Notes: generated by a model from the sequence alone, not told the origin. A stretch of 64,000 nt of DNA from AP-15 sp963777435 (GCA_963777435.1 CAVZQT010000004.1:496001-560000); one strand, 5' to 3'. Numbered from the stretch's first letter, positions 9,378 to 19,238 are shown. Program-made: numbers and translations.

Positions 9378-10112
9378 ATGGCCGAACGAGCGATCGGCGC
9401 GCGGGCAAAGCGATGGGCCCGCAGTGCTGCGATTTGGTGTGTTGCTGCGGCGGGTCTCGCGGGTCTGGCGCCCCTGTCGCAAGCGGCCACACCGATGCAG
9501 CTGACCTACCGCGTCACCCATTCGACGTTTGGGAACATCGGAACTTACATCAATACGATCGAGCCCAGCGCGGGCGGCGCAACCACGGTGCAGACCCGGG
9601 CGCATTTTGAGGTCAAAATGCTGGGCGTGACCCTTCACCGCGAAGATGCGCAGCGCACCGAACGATGGCAGGGCAACCGCTTGATTTCGTTCAACGGGGT
9701 CACCACCAAAGGCAACGACGCGACGGTCCTGAGAGGCGAGGCGCGCGGCAACAACTTTGTCATCAGCTCGCCAACCGGAACGATTACCGCGCCGGCAACG
9801 GTTCATCCCGCCAATCCGTGGTCGGCCAATTTTCTAAACTCGAACACAATGATGCGGCCCGATAACGGTAAGCTGGAAAGGGTTAATGTCAGCGGCGGCC
9901 AGGAAGCCGTCGTCACGATCGACGGCAAGCCCTTGCGCGCGAGAAAATACGAGGTCAGCGGCGACGGCCGCTACACCGTATGGCTCAATGCACAAGGTGT
10001 ACCGGTCGAATTTGTTGCGGATGACGATGGCGGCAAGGTGACCTTTACGCTAACCAGCTGTATCCGGTGTGATGTCCCCGCGCTCCAGCAGCAAGCAGCC
10101 GAGTTGAAATAA
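9378..10112 (+). CDS. Exported protein, DUF6134-like
   Basis: A 244-residue protein with a signal peptide: basic start, a hydrophobic run and an A-x-A-like site near SQAATPMQL. The mature part begins LTYRVTHSTFGNIGTY and contains RTERWQGNRLISF and KYEVSGDGRYTVWL, a beta-rich pattern. CIRC near the C terminus could form a disulfide. I associate it with DUF6134 from memory, so that label is tentative. A second, broken copy lies at 11952-12707 beyond the PLP enzyme. It probably sits in the periplasm or on the cell surface. Start chosen at the ATG 9378, which puts the signal peptide at the terminus. Confidence 0.7.
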   Translation: MAERAIGARAKRWARSAAIWCVAAAGLAGLAPLSQAATPMQLTYRVTHSTFGNIGTYINTIEPSAGGATTVQTRAHFEVKMLGVTLHREDAQRTERWQGNRLISFNGVTTKGNDATVLRGEARGNNFVISSPTGTITAPATVHPANPWSANFLNSNTMMRPDNGKLERVNVSGGQEAVVTIDGKPLRARKYEVSGDGRYTVWLNAQGVPVEFVADDDGGKVTFTLTSCIRCDVPALQQQAAELK

Positions 10113-10214
10113 CCCATTTTGCCAATCAGCCGACGCCTGGATGAGCGCGGTTCTTGTCGCAGCAGCCCGCGACCCGAACTGTCCCGCTGCCGATAAACGG
10201 CGCAACCAGCCGGC

Positions 10215-11708
10215 ATGACGGTCCCTGGGATCGATGTAACGATCGCCGATAGGGCGATCCGCGATGGCGCTGCTCGATGGATCGCCCGTTGCGGGATCAG
10301 GCTGCCGACGTTCGCCGAACTCGCCGACCCTCAACGATTCGCCGCGACTCAACCAGAGCCTTCGGTCGACCCCGATCTGCCGGATGCAGCGAATTTGGCG
10401 CGCGTCCATTGGCACAATGATCGTCGGCGGATCGGTCTTGTTCCGGTGCCCGCTCATCTGGTGTTTCCGACGTCGCTGACCGGGGTGCGCGCGCCGATCG
10501 CGATGGCGCTCGGCTGCTTTTTTCCAATGATCGGAGCGCACAAGGTGTTGGCGGCCTATGGCTGCCTAATTCCTCGCCTGGTTACCGGCCGCTTCGACCC
10601 TGAGCATCACAAAGCGGTTTGGCCTTCTACCGGGAATTATTGCCGCGGCGGCGTGGCGATCTCGCACATCCTCGGTTGCCGTGGCATCGCGGTGTTGCCG
10701 GAAGGCATGAGCGCGGAACGTTTCGAATGGCTGCAAAGCTGGGTCACGCGACCTGAAGACATTGTTCGCACGCCCGGCACTGAGAGCAATGTCAAGGAAA
10801 TCTACGACAAATGCGCCGAATTGGCGCGCGATCCGGCCAATGTCGTCTTCAATCAATTTGCCGAGTTCGGCAACTACCTGGCGCATTGGGCCTGTACTGG
10901 ACCGGCGCTGGCGCGGATCTACGAAGCGGTGCGCGCAAACCGACCGGGTCTGCGGCTCGCGGCGTTTGTCGCGGCGTCGGGATCGACCGGCACGCTAGCT
11001 GCCGGCGATCGTCTGAAATCAGAACATGGCGCGATGATCGTTGCGGTCGAGGCCAGCGAATGCCCGACCTTGCTGCGCAACGGGTTTGGCGACCACAACA
11101 TCCAGGGCATCGGCGACAAACACGTCCCGCTGATCCACAACGTCATGAATAACGACATTGTCGTCGGCGTCTCCGACCGGTGCACTGGAGCACTCGACCT
11201 GTTGTTCAACAGCGAAGCCGGTCTCGCCTATCTGAGCGGCCGCCGGCAAATCGACGAGACCATCGCGGGCGATCTCAAGCTGATCGGGCTTTCCGGGATC
11301 GCCAACCTTGTCGCCGCGATCAAGGTCGCCAAGCGCCTCGATCTCGGTGAGAACGACCTTGTAGTGACCCTCGCGACCGACAGTGCTGCTCTTTACGGCA
11401 GCGAACGCGATAAATTCCGCGCCACGCACTACCCCGCCGGTTTCGACGAAGTGAATGCCGGCGAAGTATTCGGTCAGCACCTGCTGGGGGCGACCGATAA
11501 TGATGTGCTGGAATTGACCCATCACGAGCGGTTACGGATCTTCAATCTCGGCTACTACACCTGGGTCGAGCAGCAGGGTGTGGCGCTCGATGCGTTCGAG
11601 CAGCGCCGTTCGCAGGACTTCTGGACCGCTGTGCAGCGCGGCCTTCCCGACCTCGACGCTCTAATCGACGAGTTCAACGACAGAGCCGCGGCGACCCAAG
11701 TCGATTAA
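10215..11708 (+). CDS. PLP-dependent enzyme, fold type II (cysteine/threonine synthase-like)
   Basis: The 497-residue protein has the PLP lysine in GAHKVLAAYG, the substrate loop STGNYCRGG, and a phosphate-binding region AASGSTGTLAAGD. These define fold-type II beta-eliminating or beta-replacing enzymes such as cysteine synthase, threonine synthase and diaminopropionate ammonia-lyase. It is longer than cysteine synthases (about 310), with extra N-terminal and C-terminal segments. HWHNDRRRIGLVPVPAHLVFP near residue 65 looks family specific. The role is unknown. It sits alone between two related exported-protein genes. Confidence 0.8.
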   Translation: MTVPGIDVTIADRAIRDGAARWIARCGIRLPTFAELADPQRFAATQPEPSVDPDLPDAANLARVHWHNDRRRIGLVPVPAHLVFPTSLTGVRAPIAMALGCFFPMIGAHKVLAAYGCLIPRLVTGRFDPEHHKAVWPSTGNYCRGGVAISHILGCRGIAVLPEGMSAERFEWLQSWVTRPEDIVRTPGTESNVKEIYDKCAELARDPANVVFNQFAEFGNYLAHWACTGPALARIYEAVRANRPGLRLAAFVAASGSTGTLAAGDRLKSEHGAMIVAVEASECPTLLRNGFGDHNIQGIGDKHVPLIHNVMNNDIVVGVSDRCTGALDLLFNSEAGLAYLSGRRQIDETIAGDLKLIGLSGIANLVAAIKVAKRLDLGENDLVVTLATDSAALYGSERDKFRATHYPAGFDEVNAGEVFGQHLLGATDNDVLELTHHERLRIFNLGYYTWVEQQGVALDAFEQRRSQDFWTAVQRGLPDLDALIDEFNDRAAATQVD

Positions 11709-11951
11709 AGACGCGCCGTCTCTACGATCGACACCAAACGATCGATCCCAACCTGACCTTTCAAAGCAGTTTGGTTCACCGAAAAGTCACGGTATTCCGT
11801 ACAAGTCTGTGCAAAAAGAGCGACGGCTACGCTCTAATCGATCCCTGTGCCCTGCGAGCGATCGGTCCACATTGGGCCACAATTGACGCGCCACTCTGAA
11901 TAGCAGATGCAAATTCTCACGATGTTTTCCTTGTAACATGGAGTTGGTGAC

Positions 11952-12707
11952 TTGGCCCAAGGAAGGAGCAGCCGCGATGGTCGCGTGCCTGGGCGCCGGC
12001 AATCGCCGTCGCGATCGGTTCGGCAAATACTGGCCGCCCTAATTATTGCCGGTCTCGGCAGCGTAATCGCCGCCGGTTGCTCGGTTGCAGCTCCGCTTCA
12101 GCTCGTTTACCGGGTGTCGCATCCGATGGTCGGCGACCTCGGCTCGTATACTTGTACGCTCCAGCCGCTCGGTGATGGCGGCAGCGAGATCCAGTCGCGC
12201 GAACACATCGACGCCAGGATGCTCGGCATCCCAGTCTACCGAATGGACGCCACCGGAACGGAGCGCTGGCAGGGAAGCCGTCTGATGTCGTTTGACGCCG
12301 TCACCGAAAAGGCGGGCGGCAGGACCGAGATCAAAGGTGAGGCGAGAGGCGACCGCTTTGTCATCACCTCGCCGCAGGGCACTTTTACGACAGCGGCGAA
12401 CTGTCCATCCGGCGGGGCCCTGCGCTCCCGACTTTCATCAAATCGACGACGATCATGCGTCCCGACACCGGCGATCTCGAACAGGTGCGGGTCAGCGGCG
12501 GCGCGCCGACCACGACCATGATCGCAGGGACGGCGATCGCCACGCGCAAATACATTCTCGATGGCAAGACCCAGTATACGGTGTGGCTCGAACTCGCGTA
12601 ACGTGCCGGTCAGGTTTGTCATCGACGACAACACCGGGCAGGCGACCTTTACTCTGGCAAGATGTGTTTCGTGCGATCCCGCGATCTCGCGACTGGGCAT
12701 GAACTGA
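11952..12707 (+). pseudogene. Broken second copy of the DUF6134-like exported protein
   Basis: Similar in order to the gene at 9378: signal-like hydrophobic run, LVYRVSHPMVGDLGSY, GTERWQGSRLMSFDAV, KYILDGKTQYTVWL and CVSC near the end. The protein can be followed only across three frames, with +1 shifts near 12402, 12418 and 12598 and the last frame ending at 12705-12707. The best ribosome-binding site (GGAAGGAG) leads to an ATG at 11977 that is also out of frame with the signal peptide, suggesting a fourth break. Either this copy is decaying or the sequence carries insertion errors. Confidence 0.75.
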
Positions 12708-12792
12708 GACTGCTCGCCGGCCGGCCGCCCATTTTGGCGGCGGAGATGCACTGCGGCGTGATCCCGCTCGGTCGGTTGCCCGGAGAAACGGA

Positions 12793-13746
12793 TTGAATCT
12801 CGCCTACGACGAACTTTGCCGCCGCACCCGTGAGCGCGACCGCAGCCTGCGCGAAAAGGTGATGTCGCTCGAGGCGGCAGCGGCGCTGGTGCCAGATGGG
12901 GCCTCGGTCGGGATCGGCGGCAGCACCCTGTCGCGCACCCCACTGGCGATGATTTGGGCATTAATCCGAGCCGGCCGCCGCGATCTCGTCTGCGCCCGCA
13001 GCATCAGTTCGAGCGAGGGGGAATTGCTGTTCGCCTCGGGGACCAGTCGTCACTTGATGACGAGCTGGTTCAGCCTTGGCATCGTCTGGGGCGTGTCGCG
13101 CATCATGCGCGCTTATACTGAGAGCAACCGCGCCCGCTTTGAGGAATGGAGCCATCTGGCGATGGGCCTGCGGTTTCGCGCCGGCGCCATGGGCGTGCCG
13201 TTTTTGCCGATGCGCTCGATGCTGGGCTCGGACGTGATCGCACAATTGCCCGATGTCAGGATAATCGACTGCCCGTTCACCGGCGAGAAATTGGTTTTGG
13301 TGCCGGCATTGAACCCGGATTTCGCCCTGATCCATGTCCAGCGCTGCGACACCTATGGCAATGCCCAGATCGACGGCTTGCCGTTTATGGATCTCGACCT
13401 CGCATTGGCGGCCAACCAGGTGATCCTGACGACCGAGCGCATCGTCTCGAACGACCAGATCCGCCGCCTCCCCGATCACACAAAAATTCCGTTTTTCGCG
13501 GTCGATGCGGTCGTCGAAGTCCCGTTCGGCTGCGCGCCGCACGAATGCTACGGCGCCTACGAGCCGCTGTTCGATCATCTCGATCGTTACGCCGCGTCGC
13601 TCAAACCCGACGCCGAGCAGGGTATGCGCGACTATCTCGACCATTATTTCTTCGAACCGAAATCCTGGACCGATTACCTCGACCGCATCGGCCTCGCCGA
13701 CTTGCTCGACGCCGCCCGCCGCGGAAAGAGCATTTATGACGACTGA
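12793..13746 (+). CDS. CoA-transferase alpha subunit, IpdA-like
   Basis: The 317-residue protein shows the heterodimeric class I CoA-transferase fold: DGASVGIGGSTLSRTP, PFLPMRSMLGSDV, HVQRCDTYGNAQIDG and a late AVVEVPFGCAPHECYG. The order fits glutaconate CoA-transferase subunit A and the steroid ring-opening hydrolase subunit IpdA. TTG at 12793 is the chosen start, with GGAG 8 bases upstream. The beta subunit starts inside its last codons at 13736, so the two are coupled. It may transfer CoA or hydrolyse a cyclic diketo-acyl-CoA; the sequence alone cannot say which. Confidence 0.85.
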   Translation: MNLAYDELCRRTRERDRSLREKVMSLEAAAALVPDGASVGIGGSTLSRTPLAMIWALIRAGRRDLVCARSISSSEGELLFASGTSRHLMTSWFSLGIVWGVSRIMRAYTESNRARFEEWSHLAMGLRFRAGAMGVPFLPMRSMLGSDVIAQLPDVRIIDCPFTGEKLVLVPALNPDFALIHVQRCDTYGNAQIDGLPFMDLDLALAANQVILTTERIVSNDQIRRLPDHTKIPFFAVDAVVEVPFGCAPHECYGAYEPLFDHLDRYAASLKPDAEQGMRDYLDHYFFEPKSWTDYLDRIGLADLLDAARRGKSIYDD

Positions 13747-14509
13747 CGCCCTGCCCTACACCGCCAGCGAATTGCTGGCGGTAATGAGCGCGCGGCTGTT
13801 ACGCGATGGCCAAATCGTCTTTGCCGGGGTCGGCATTCCGTTGTTGGCCGCGACCTTGGCGCAGCGGCTGCACGGGCCGGGGCTGACGATTTTGTTCGAG
13901 GGTGGCACGATCGGCGCCTATGTCGAGCCCGGCCAATTGCCGCCTTCGACCAACGAGCAGCGCTGCACCCGCCGCGCCAACATGGTATTGGGCAGCACCG
14001 ATGTATTGCTGCTGTTGCAGCGCGGCTATGTCGATGTCGGGTTTATGGGCGGCGCCCAGATCGACCAATACGGCAATCTCAACAGTTCGTTTATCGGCCC
14101 GCCGGACCGGCCCGCGACCCGTCTGCCGGGAACCGGCGGCGGCAACGACATCGCCAGCCTGACCCAGATGATCGTCGCGATGAAGCATGAAAAGCGGCGA
14201 TTTGTCGAACGGGTCGACTTTGTCACCAGCCCCGGTTTTCTTGTCCGGCGGAGCAGCCGGCGCGATGCCGGACTGATCGCCGGCGGCATGTTCCGCGTCG
14301 TAACCGATCTCGGATTGCTCGGTTTTGACGCAGCAGTCGAAACGGATGACCTTACTCGCACTGCATCCGGGCGTCACCGCCGCCGAGGTGCAGGCCAATA
14401 CCGGCTTCGAATTGCTGGTGAGCGCCGGTCTGCCGGTGACCGAGCCGCCGGGCAGAAAGAACTCGCGGTATTGCGCCATCTCGACCCCGATCGCCTCTAC
14501 ACCGCTTAA
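13736..14509 (+). CDS. CoA-transferase beta subunit, IpdB-like (two compensating frame shifts)
   Basis: The ATG at 13736 overlaps the alpha gene by 11 bases. VGFMGGAQIDQYGNLNSS and a G-rich region after PATRLPG match CoA-transferase beta subunits. From about 14333 the family-like sequence (MTLLALHPGVTAAEVQANTG) continues one frame over, and near 14450 it returns to the original frame to finish as KELAVLRHLDPDRLYTA. A +1 insertion followed by a -1 deletion about 117 bases later explains this. As written, about 40 residues are scrambled, so the enzyme would be altered unless the bases are sequence errors. Confidence 0.8.
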   Translation: MTTDALPYTASELLAVMSARLLRDGQIVFAGVGIPLLAATLAQRLHGPGLTILFEGGTIGAYVEPGQLPPSTNEQRCTRRANMVLGSTDVLLLLQRGYVDVGFMGGAQIDQYGNLNSSFIGPPDRPATRLPGTGGGNDIASLTQMIVAMKHEKRRFVERVDFVTSPGFLVRRSSRRDAGLIAGGMFRVVTDLGLLGFDAAVETDDLTRTASGRHRRRGAGQYRLRIAGERRSAGDRAAGQKELAVLRHLDPDRLYTA

Positions 14510-14519
14510 GGCCTTTGCG

Positions 14520-15464
14520 ATGACGATCTTTACCAACACCTTTGGCCTGGCGCTGCGCAATTTCACGATCTGGCCGGAATTGCCCGACCCGCAGGGCTTG
14601 ATCGACTACGCCGCAAGGGCCGAGGCATTGGGTTTCGACTCGGTCTGGGTGTGGGACCACATCCTGCTCGGCGTCGATCCGCCATTCCCGGTGATCGACT
14701 CGCTGACCCTCCTCGCCGCGATCGCCGCGCGCACGACCAAGATCAAGCTCGGCACCGGCGTCCTCGTATTGCCGTTGCGCAACCCGGTGGTGCTGGCAAA
14801 GGAATTGTCGAGCCTCGACCTGATCGCCGGCGGCCGGCTGCTGCTTGGCATGGCATCCGGCTGGTACAAGCGCGAGTTTGACGCGGTCGGCATCCCATTC
14901 CACGAGCGCGGGCGGATCATGGACCGCAACCTCGAAATCCTGCGCCGGTTGTGGACCGAGGACCAGGTCAACGCCGAATACCCGCCGCACGTCTTGCGCG
15001 GCTCGAACATGTCGCCCAAGCCGTCGCCATTGCCGCCGATCGTGATTGGCGGTTATGTCGACCGGGTCCTGAAACGCGCCGCGCTGAATGGCGGCTGGCT
15101 GACCTATTTCTACACGCCGGAGGGCTTCATCCAATCCTGGGACAAGGTGCAGGGTTTCGCACGGGCCGCCGGAAAGGACCCAGAAACCCTGCTCAACGCC
15201 AACCAATTGCCGATCTATGTCGGGCCGTCGCGCGCCGCGGTCGAGCCGGCGATGATGGAATGGCTCGGCCAGGAATGGGATTACGCCGCCTGGAGCCAGT
15301 CCACCAAGGACTCGGCTGTTATCGGCACGGTCGACGAATGCGTCGCGCAATTGCGCGCGCAGCTCGCCGTCGGCGTGCAAAAGCTGATCTTCATCCCCTA
15401 CCGCTATCAGCCCGAACAAGTCGAAATCATCGCCCGCGAAATCATCCCCCGCCTGCGCAATTAG
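14520..15464 (+). CDS. Luciferase-like (LLM class) flavin or F420-dependent oxidoreductase
   Basis: A 314-residue TIM-barrel protein: YAARAEALGFDSVWVWDHIL, IKLGTGVLVLPLRNPV, LDLIAGGRLLLGMASGWYKREF and PPIVIGGY are hallmarks of the luciferase-like superfamily. Start at ATG 14520, 10 bases after the CoA-transferase beta stop, so the three genes probably form an operon. The cofactor (FMN or F420) cannot be decided from sequence. The context suggests oxidation of a CoA-bound or related intermediate. Confidence 0.88.
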   Translation: MTIFTNTFGLALRNFTIWPELPDPQGLIDYAARAEALGFDSVWVWDHILLGVDPPFPVIDSLTLLAAIAARTTKIKLGTGVLVLPLRNPVVLAKELSSLDLIAGGRLLLGMASGWYKREFDAVGIPFHERGRIMDRNLEILRRLWTEDQVNAEYPPHVLRGSNMSPKPSPLPPIVIGGYVDRVLKRAALNGGWLTYFYTPEGFIQSWDKVQGFARAAGKDPETLLNANQLPIYVGPSRAAVEPAMMEWLGQEWDYAAWSQSTKDSAVIGTVDECVAQLRAQLAVGVQKLIFIPYRYQPEQVEIIAREIIPRLRN

Positions 15465-15722
15465 TTCCTAAGCAGCCAGATCGTCGCCCGCTCCTCTCCG
15501 GTCTGGCGAATTTGGAACGATCCGGCGTGTCGACGCCGGAGGGCTGGGTCACTTTCGCCGCGATATTAGCGCCGAGGAAAGTAGCCACAGGGCTCAAGCC
15601 GGATTATCATTGCTCCTAAATCGAATTGGGAGACGCCAGCTCCGCTGGAGCGGCGACAAAATGATCAGCGCCGCGGCAGGCATTCCGAGCGGGGTAGGCT
15701 CCCGTTACCGGACTAGTCCGGT

Positions 15723-16553
15723 ATGACGACCACCGTTATGCCCTTGATCGCGCGGTCGCAGTCCGCCACGGCGGAAATTCTCGTGGTCAATCATCTGGCG
15801 AAATCGGTGGGCGAAGGATCGGCAATGCTGAAGATCATTGCCGACGTCCACTTTGCGGTTCGTGAGGGCGAGTTCGTCTCGATGGTGGGGCCGTCCGGCT
15901 GCGGCAAGACCACACTCTTGATGTGCCTCGCCGGACTTTTTCCGGTGAGCGGCGGGTCGATCGAGTTCCATGGCGCAGCGCTCACCGGACCCGCAACCGG
16001 GATTTCGGTCGTCTTCCAGGACTACAGCCGATCTTTATTGCCGTGGAAGAGCAACCTCGAGAACGTCGTCTTCGGCATGCGGCGGATCGCGGATGCGAAC
16101 CGTCGAGAAAAACGTGATCGCGGCCGCGAGCTGCTGGCGAGCCTTGGTCTTGCCGGCTTTGATAGGCATTATCCTTGGCAGCTTTCGGGCGGCATGCAGC
16201 AGCGGGTCGCAATCGCGCGGGCATTGGCGTCGCGCTCGCGCCTCTTGTTGCTCGACGAACCGCTCGCCGCGGTCGATGCGCAGACCCGGGCCGAGATGCA
16301 GGATCTGCTGCTTGAACTCGCCGCTCGCTATCGGCAAACCTGCTTGCTCGTCACCCATGACGTGGACGAGGCGGCCTACGTCGCCGACCGCGTTCTGGTG
16401 TTAGCCCGGCGGCCGACCCGCGTCGTGGCCGACCTGCCGGTGCCGCTTTCAAAGCCGCGCGACCAGATCGAGACGCGGGAAGAACGCGTCTACCTCGACA
16501 TCAGGCACGATGTGCTGTCGCGCATCCGCGCGATGAAAACCGCCACGACGTGA
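15723..16553 (+). CDS. ABC transporter ATP-binding protein, NitT/TauT type
   Basis: The 276-residue ATPase has Walker A GPSGCGKT at residues 56-63, Q-loop Q99, signature LSGGMQQR from 154, Walker B LLLLDEP from 174, and the switch histidine in LVTHDVDEA near 212. It drives import by the two permeases encoded downstream, and the order ATPase, binding protein, permease, permease is that of nitrate/sulfonate/taurine-type importers. It is the first gene of the operon. The substrate is not determined. Confidence 0.92.
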   Translation: MTTTVMPLIARSQSATAEILVVNHLAKSVGEGSAMLKIIADVHFAVREGEFVSMVGPSGCGKTTLLMCLAGLFPVSGGSIEFHGAALTGPATGISVVFQDYSRSLLPWKSNLENVVFGMRRIADANRREKRDRGRELLASLGLAGFDRHYPWQLSGGMQQRVAIARALASRSRLLLLDEPLAAVDAQTRAEMQDLLLELAARYRQTCLLVTHDVDEAAYVADRVLVLARRPTRVVADLPVPLSKPRDQIETREERVYLDIRHDVLSRIRAMKTATT

Positions 16554-16581
16554 ACCCACCCTTTTTCGAACGGAGCACGCC

Positions 16582-17568
16582 ATGACCCAACTCGTCCGTC
16601 TGTCACGGTTCGCCGCCGTCCTTGCCGGATTGGTCGCGGTTGTCGCTGTGGTTCGGCCGGCGGCCGCGGAAGAGACAGTGAGGCTGGCCTTCCTCAAGAC
16701 CTTGGGCATCGTCCCGGTGATCGACGCGCAGCAGATGGGCTATTTCAGCAAAGAGGGGATCAAGGTCGAGATGATCACGCTGAACAACGGCCCAGCCGTC
16801 GTTTCGGCAGTGGTCGGCGGCTCGGCCGACATCGGCTCCGCGGCGACGTTGCCGGTCATCAGCGCCGTTGCCGAGCACCAGCCGATACGCGAGTTCATGA
16901 TTTCCACTGTCGAGCACTGGCCGTTGGAGGCCGGTGTCGGCGAGTCCCTGATCGCGTCGACGCGCTCGGGAATCAAAACCTTGCAAGATCTGAAGGGCAA
17001 GACCGTAGCGTCGAACGCGACCAACGGCGGCTGCGATTTGATGATCCGCGATCACATCCGCGCCGCCGGGATTCCGGCGAGTGAGATGAAAATGGTCGTG
17101 ATCCCGTTTCCCCAGATGAAGGCGGCGCTCGAACTGGGCACCGTCGATGCCCTATGCGCGATCGACCCCTTCTCGTCGGCGATCATGGCCTCGCCGCAGA
17201 TAAAACCCACTCTCCTCGCAAGAGGCATTATCGCGGATTTACCGCAGGTCGGCTCCTTCGCCGTCGCTGGTTATTTCGGGCGGTCGGATTGGCTCGCCAA
17301 GAACACGACCGCAGCAGCCGGCTTCATGCGGGCAATGGTGACAGCCAACCAAGACCTGGCCGCCCACCCCGACAAGTATCATCAGATCATCGTCAGCGAA
17401 TTCAAGATGCCGGCCGAGCTTGCCGAGAAGATCGGGTTCGCGCCGAACACGGGCAGTGTCGTTGCTGAGCCTAAGCAATTGGAGACGCCGATCGCGGCGC
17501 TAGTGCGCACCGGGCTGCTTAAGGGCGCGATCCCGGCGGCCGACGTCGTCTTCACCATTCAGCCGTAG
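16582..17568 (+). CDS. ABC transporter substrate-binding protein, NMT1/THI5-like
   Basis: A 328-residue periplasmic binding protein with a signal peptide ending near RPAAAEE (about residue 28). AQQMGYFSKEGIKVEMI, GGSADIGSAATLPVI and LKGKTVASNATNGG match the NMT1/THI5/SsuA ligand-binding fold. It begins 28 bases after the ATPase and is followed 6 bases later by the first permease. Family members bind sulfonates, nitrate, aromatic acids or thiamine precursors; none can be favoured from this sequence. Confidence 0.9.
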   Translation: MTQLVRLSRFAAVLAGLVAVVAVVRPAAAEETVRLAFLKTLGIVPVIDAQQMGYFSKEGIKVEMITLNNGPAVVSAVVGGSADIGSAATLPVISAVAEHQPIREFMISTVEHWPLEAGVGESLIASTRSGIKTLQDLKGKTVASNATNGGCDLMIRDHIRAAGIPASEMKMVVIPFPQMKAALELGTVDALCAIDPFSSAIMASPQIKPTLLARGIIADLPQVGSFAVAGYFGRSDWLAKNTTAAAGFMRAMVTANQDLAAHPDKYHQIIVSEFKMPAELAEKIGFAPNTGSVVAEPKQLETPIAALVRTGLLKGAIPAADVVFTIQP

Positions 17569-17574
17569 CCGCCC

Positions 17575-18352
17575 GTGAACCTGCGCCCCCGCAGCCAAAC
17601 GCGCGCTGGGCATAGCGCTGGCAATACTTTGCTGGCAGGCGCTGGCGTGGTCCAGGGCTGTCCCAGCCGAATATTTCCCAGGTCTGGCGCCAGTTGCCGC
17701 GGCGGGCTGGGGTTTGTTGGGTTCGTCGGATTTCCTGCTCCATCTCAGCACGACAGGACTGCGCGCCGTAACCGGGTTAATGATCGCGATCGTGGTCGGT
17801 CTGTCGGCGGCGATCATGACGGGCCGCTATGGCACATTGCGCCGAATGCTGGAACCGGTAGTCGGCATGCTGCGGGTGCTGCCCCCGCCGGCGATCGTGC
17901 CAATCTCGGTTTTTGTCCTCGGCATTGGTACGCAGCTGTTCTTGTTTATCGTCAGCTTTGCCGCGATATGGCCGATTTACATCAACGCGGCAAACGCGCT
18001 TGCCGCGGCCGAGCCGATGCAGATGCTGACCGCGCGCTGCTTCGGCTATTCCGATTGGGAAACCCTGGTGCGGCTGCGGCTGCCGGCTGCGCTGCCCGAG
18101 ATCATGACGGGCGTCCGGATCGGCGCGGGGGTCGCGCTGCTCGCTACGATCGCCGCCGAGATGCTCGCTGGCCAAAGCGGTCTCGGCTTCCTCTTATACG
18201 ACGCGGCGTTCTCGCTGCGCACGGCCGACATGTTCGCTATTATGGCCATGATCGGTCTGCTGGGTCTGTTCTTTAATGTGCTCGTCCAGCAGGCCAGCCG
18301 GTTGGTCGTCGGCTGGCATCTTGAGATGACCGCGCTGGCGGAACCTGCGTGA
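17575..18352 (+). CDS. ABC transporter permease 1 (frame break in a C run)
   Basis: The protein has six likely membrane spans and the EAA-type cytoplasmic loop in ARCFGYSDWETLVRLRLPAALPEIM, with G in the usual place. Read from the GTG at 17575 it leaves frame inside C5 (17586-17590); with one C fewer the sequence becomes VNLRPAAKRALGIALAIL and continues unbroken to 18352. Without that correction there is no good start in the conserved frame. Its stop overlaps the GTG of permease 2. The single extra C in a homopolymer points to a sequencing artefact or slippage. Confidence 0.85.
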
Positions 18353-19105
18353 TCCGGCGTCTTAACCTGCCGGGCCTTGCATTTCTCATCACGCTCGCCG
18401 CGCTATGGCAGGCTCGCGGCCTTTCTGAAGCATTCGCCGACTTTCCCTGGCTTCACCACAGTTGTCGGCGCCTTGTATGCCGATCGCGGCCAATTGTTCG
18501 GAGAACTCGCCCACACATTGCTACGGGCGGGGGCCGGTTTCGCGCTCGCTCTTGGCGCCATGCTGCCCCTGGGAGTGCTGCTCGGCCGGGTGCGGCCGCT
18601 CGGCGAGATCGTCGAGCCGGTCGTCGAACTCGTGCGCCCGCTGCCGCCGATCGCGCTCATTCCGGTTTGGATGATCTTCCTCGGGATCGGCGATGCCTCG
18701 AAGATCGCGGTCGTCGCCTATGGCGCGTCGTTCCCGATCTTGATCAATGCCATCGACGCGGTGCGTTCGCTCGACCCGATGCTGTCGCATGTCGCGCGCT
18801 CGTTGCGCCTCGGCCGCGCCGAGCGGATGCGTCTGGTGGATTTTCCAGCCGCCCTGCCGCGCATCGTCGCCGGCATCCGACTGAGCGTTACGGTCTCGCT
18901 ATTGCTTGCCGTCGTCGCCGAGATGCTGCTCTCCACCAATGGTATTGGCGCGTTCCTGGTCAGAGCGCAGGAGAGCTTTCGGATCGCCGATGTCCTGGCA
19001 GCACTGCTGCTGGTCGTGCTCGTGGCGCTGCTCGTCAACCTCGCCACCCATTTGATCGAGCGCAGCGCGCTGGCGTGGCATTACAATCGCGGCGGTCTCC
19101 AATGA
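18349..19105 (+). CDS. ABC transporter permease 2 (frame break near 18445)
   Basis: The GTG at 18349 overlaps the permease 1 stop by 4 bases and gives IRRLNLPGLAFLITLAALWQ, a normal N-terminal span. The rest of the family sequence (GFTTVVGALYADRG, then RSLRLGRAERMRLVDFPAALPRI as the EAA loop) lies one frame over, so a +1 break occurs between about 18415 and 18447; the CCC at 18445-18447 is a fitting spot. With it corrected the protein has five or six membrane spans and is a normal second permease. It completes the importer operon. Confidence 0.82.
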
Positions 19106-19142
19106 TCGCGGGGGTGCCGAAAAACTCGGACGCATCCAGCAG

Positions 19143-19175
19143 GCGTAGGGCGGAACAGCGCCAGCGCATGCCGCC
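19143..19175 (+). repeat. REP-like sequence, left copy
   Basis: The 33-base sequence beginning GCGTAGGGCGGAACAGCGC and ending GCCGCC is nearly the reverse complement of 19802-19833. The two copies flank the transposase gene in inverted orientation, the arrangement seen for REP elements and their RAYT transposases. Confidence 0.75.
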
Positions 19176-19238
19176 ATTATCGTGCTGGCAAAACTCTCTT
19201 CGCGCGCGCAGCACCAGATCCCGCGTACCCCTCGGAAA

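Noticed and set aside
14352..15419. 355-codon minus-strand frame
   Set aside because: Antisense to the luciferase-like oxidoreductase; no recognisable motif.
17586..17590. Programmed frameshift in the permease 1 gene
   Set aside because: The shift is +1 in a plain C run at the N terminus, with no slippery context and no use for a short product; slippage or sequence error is simpler.
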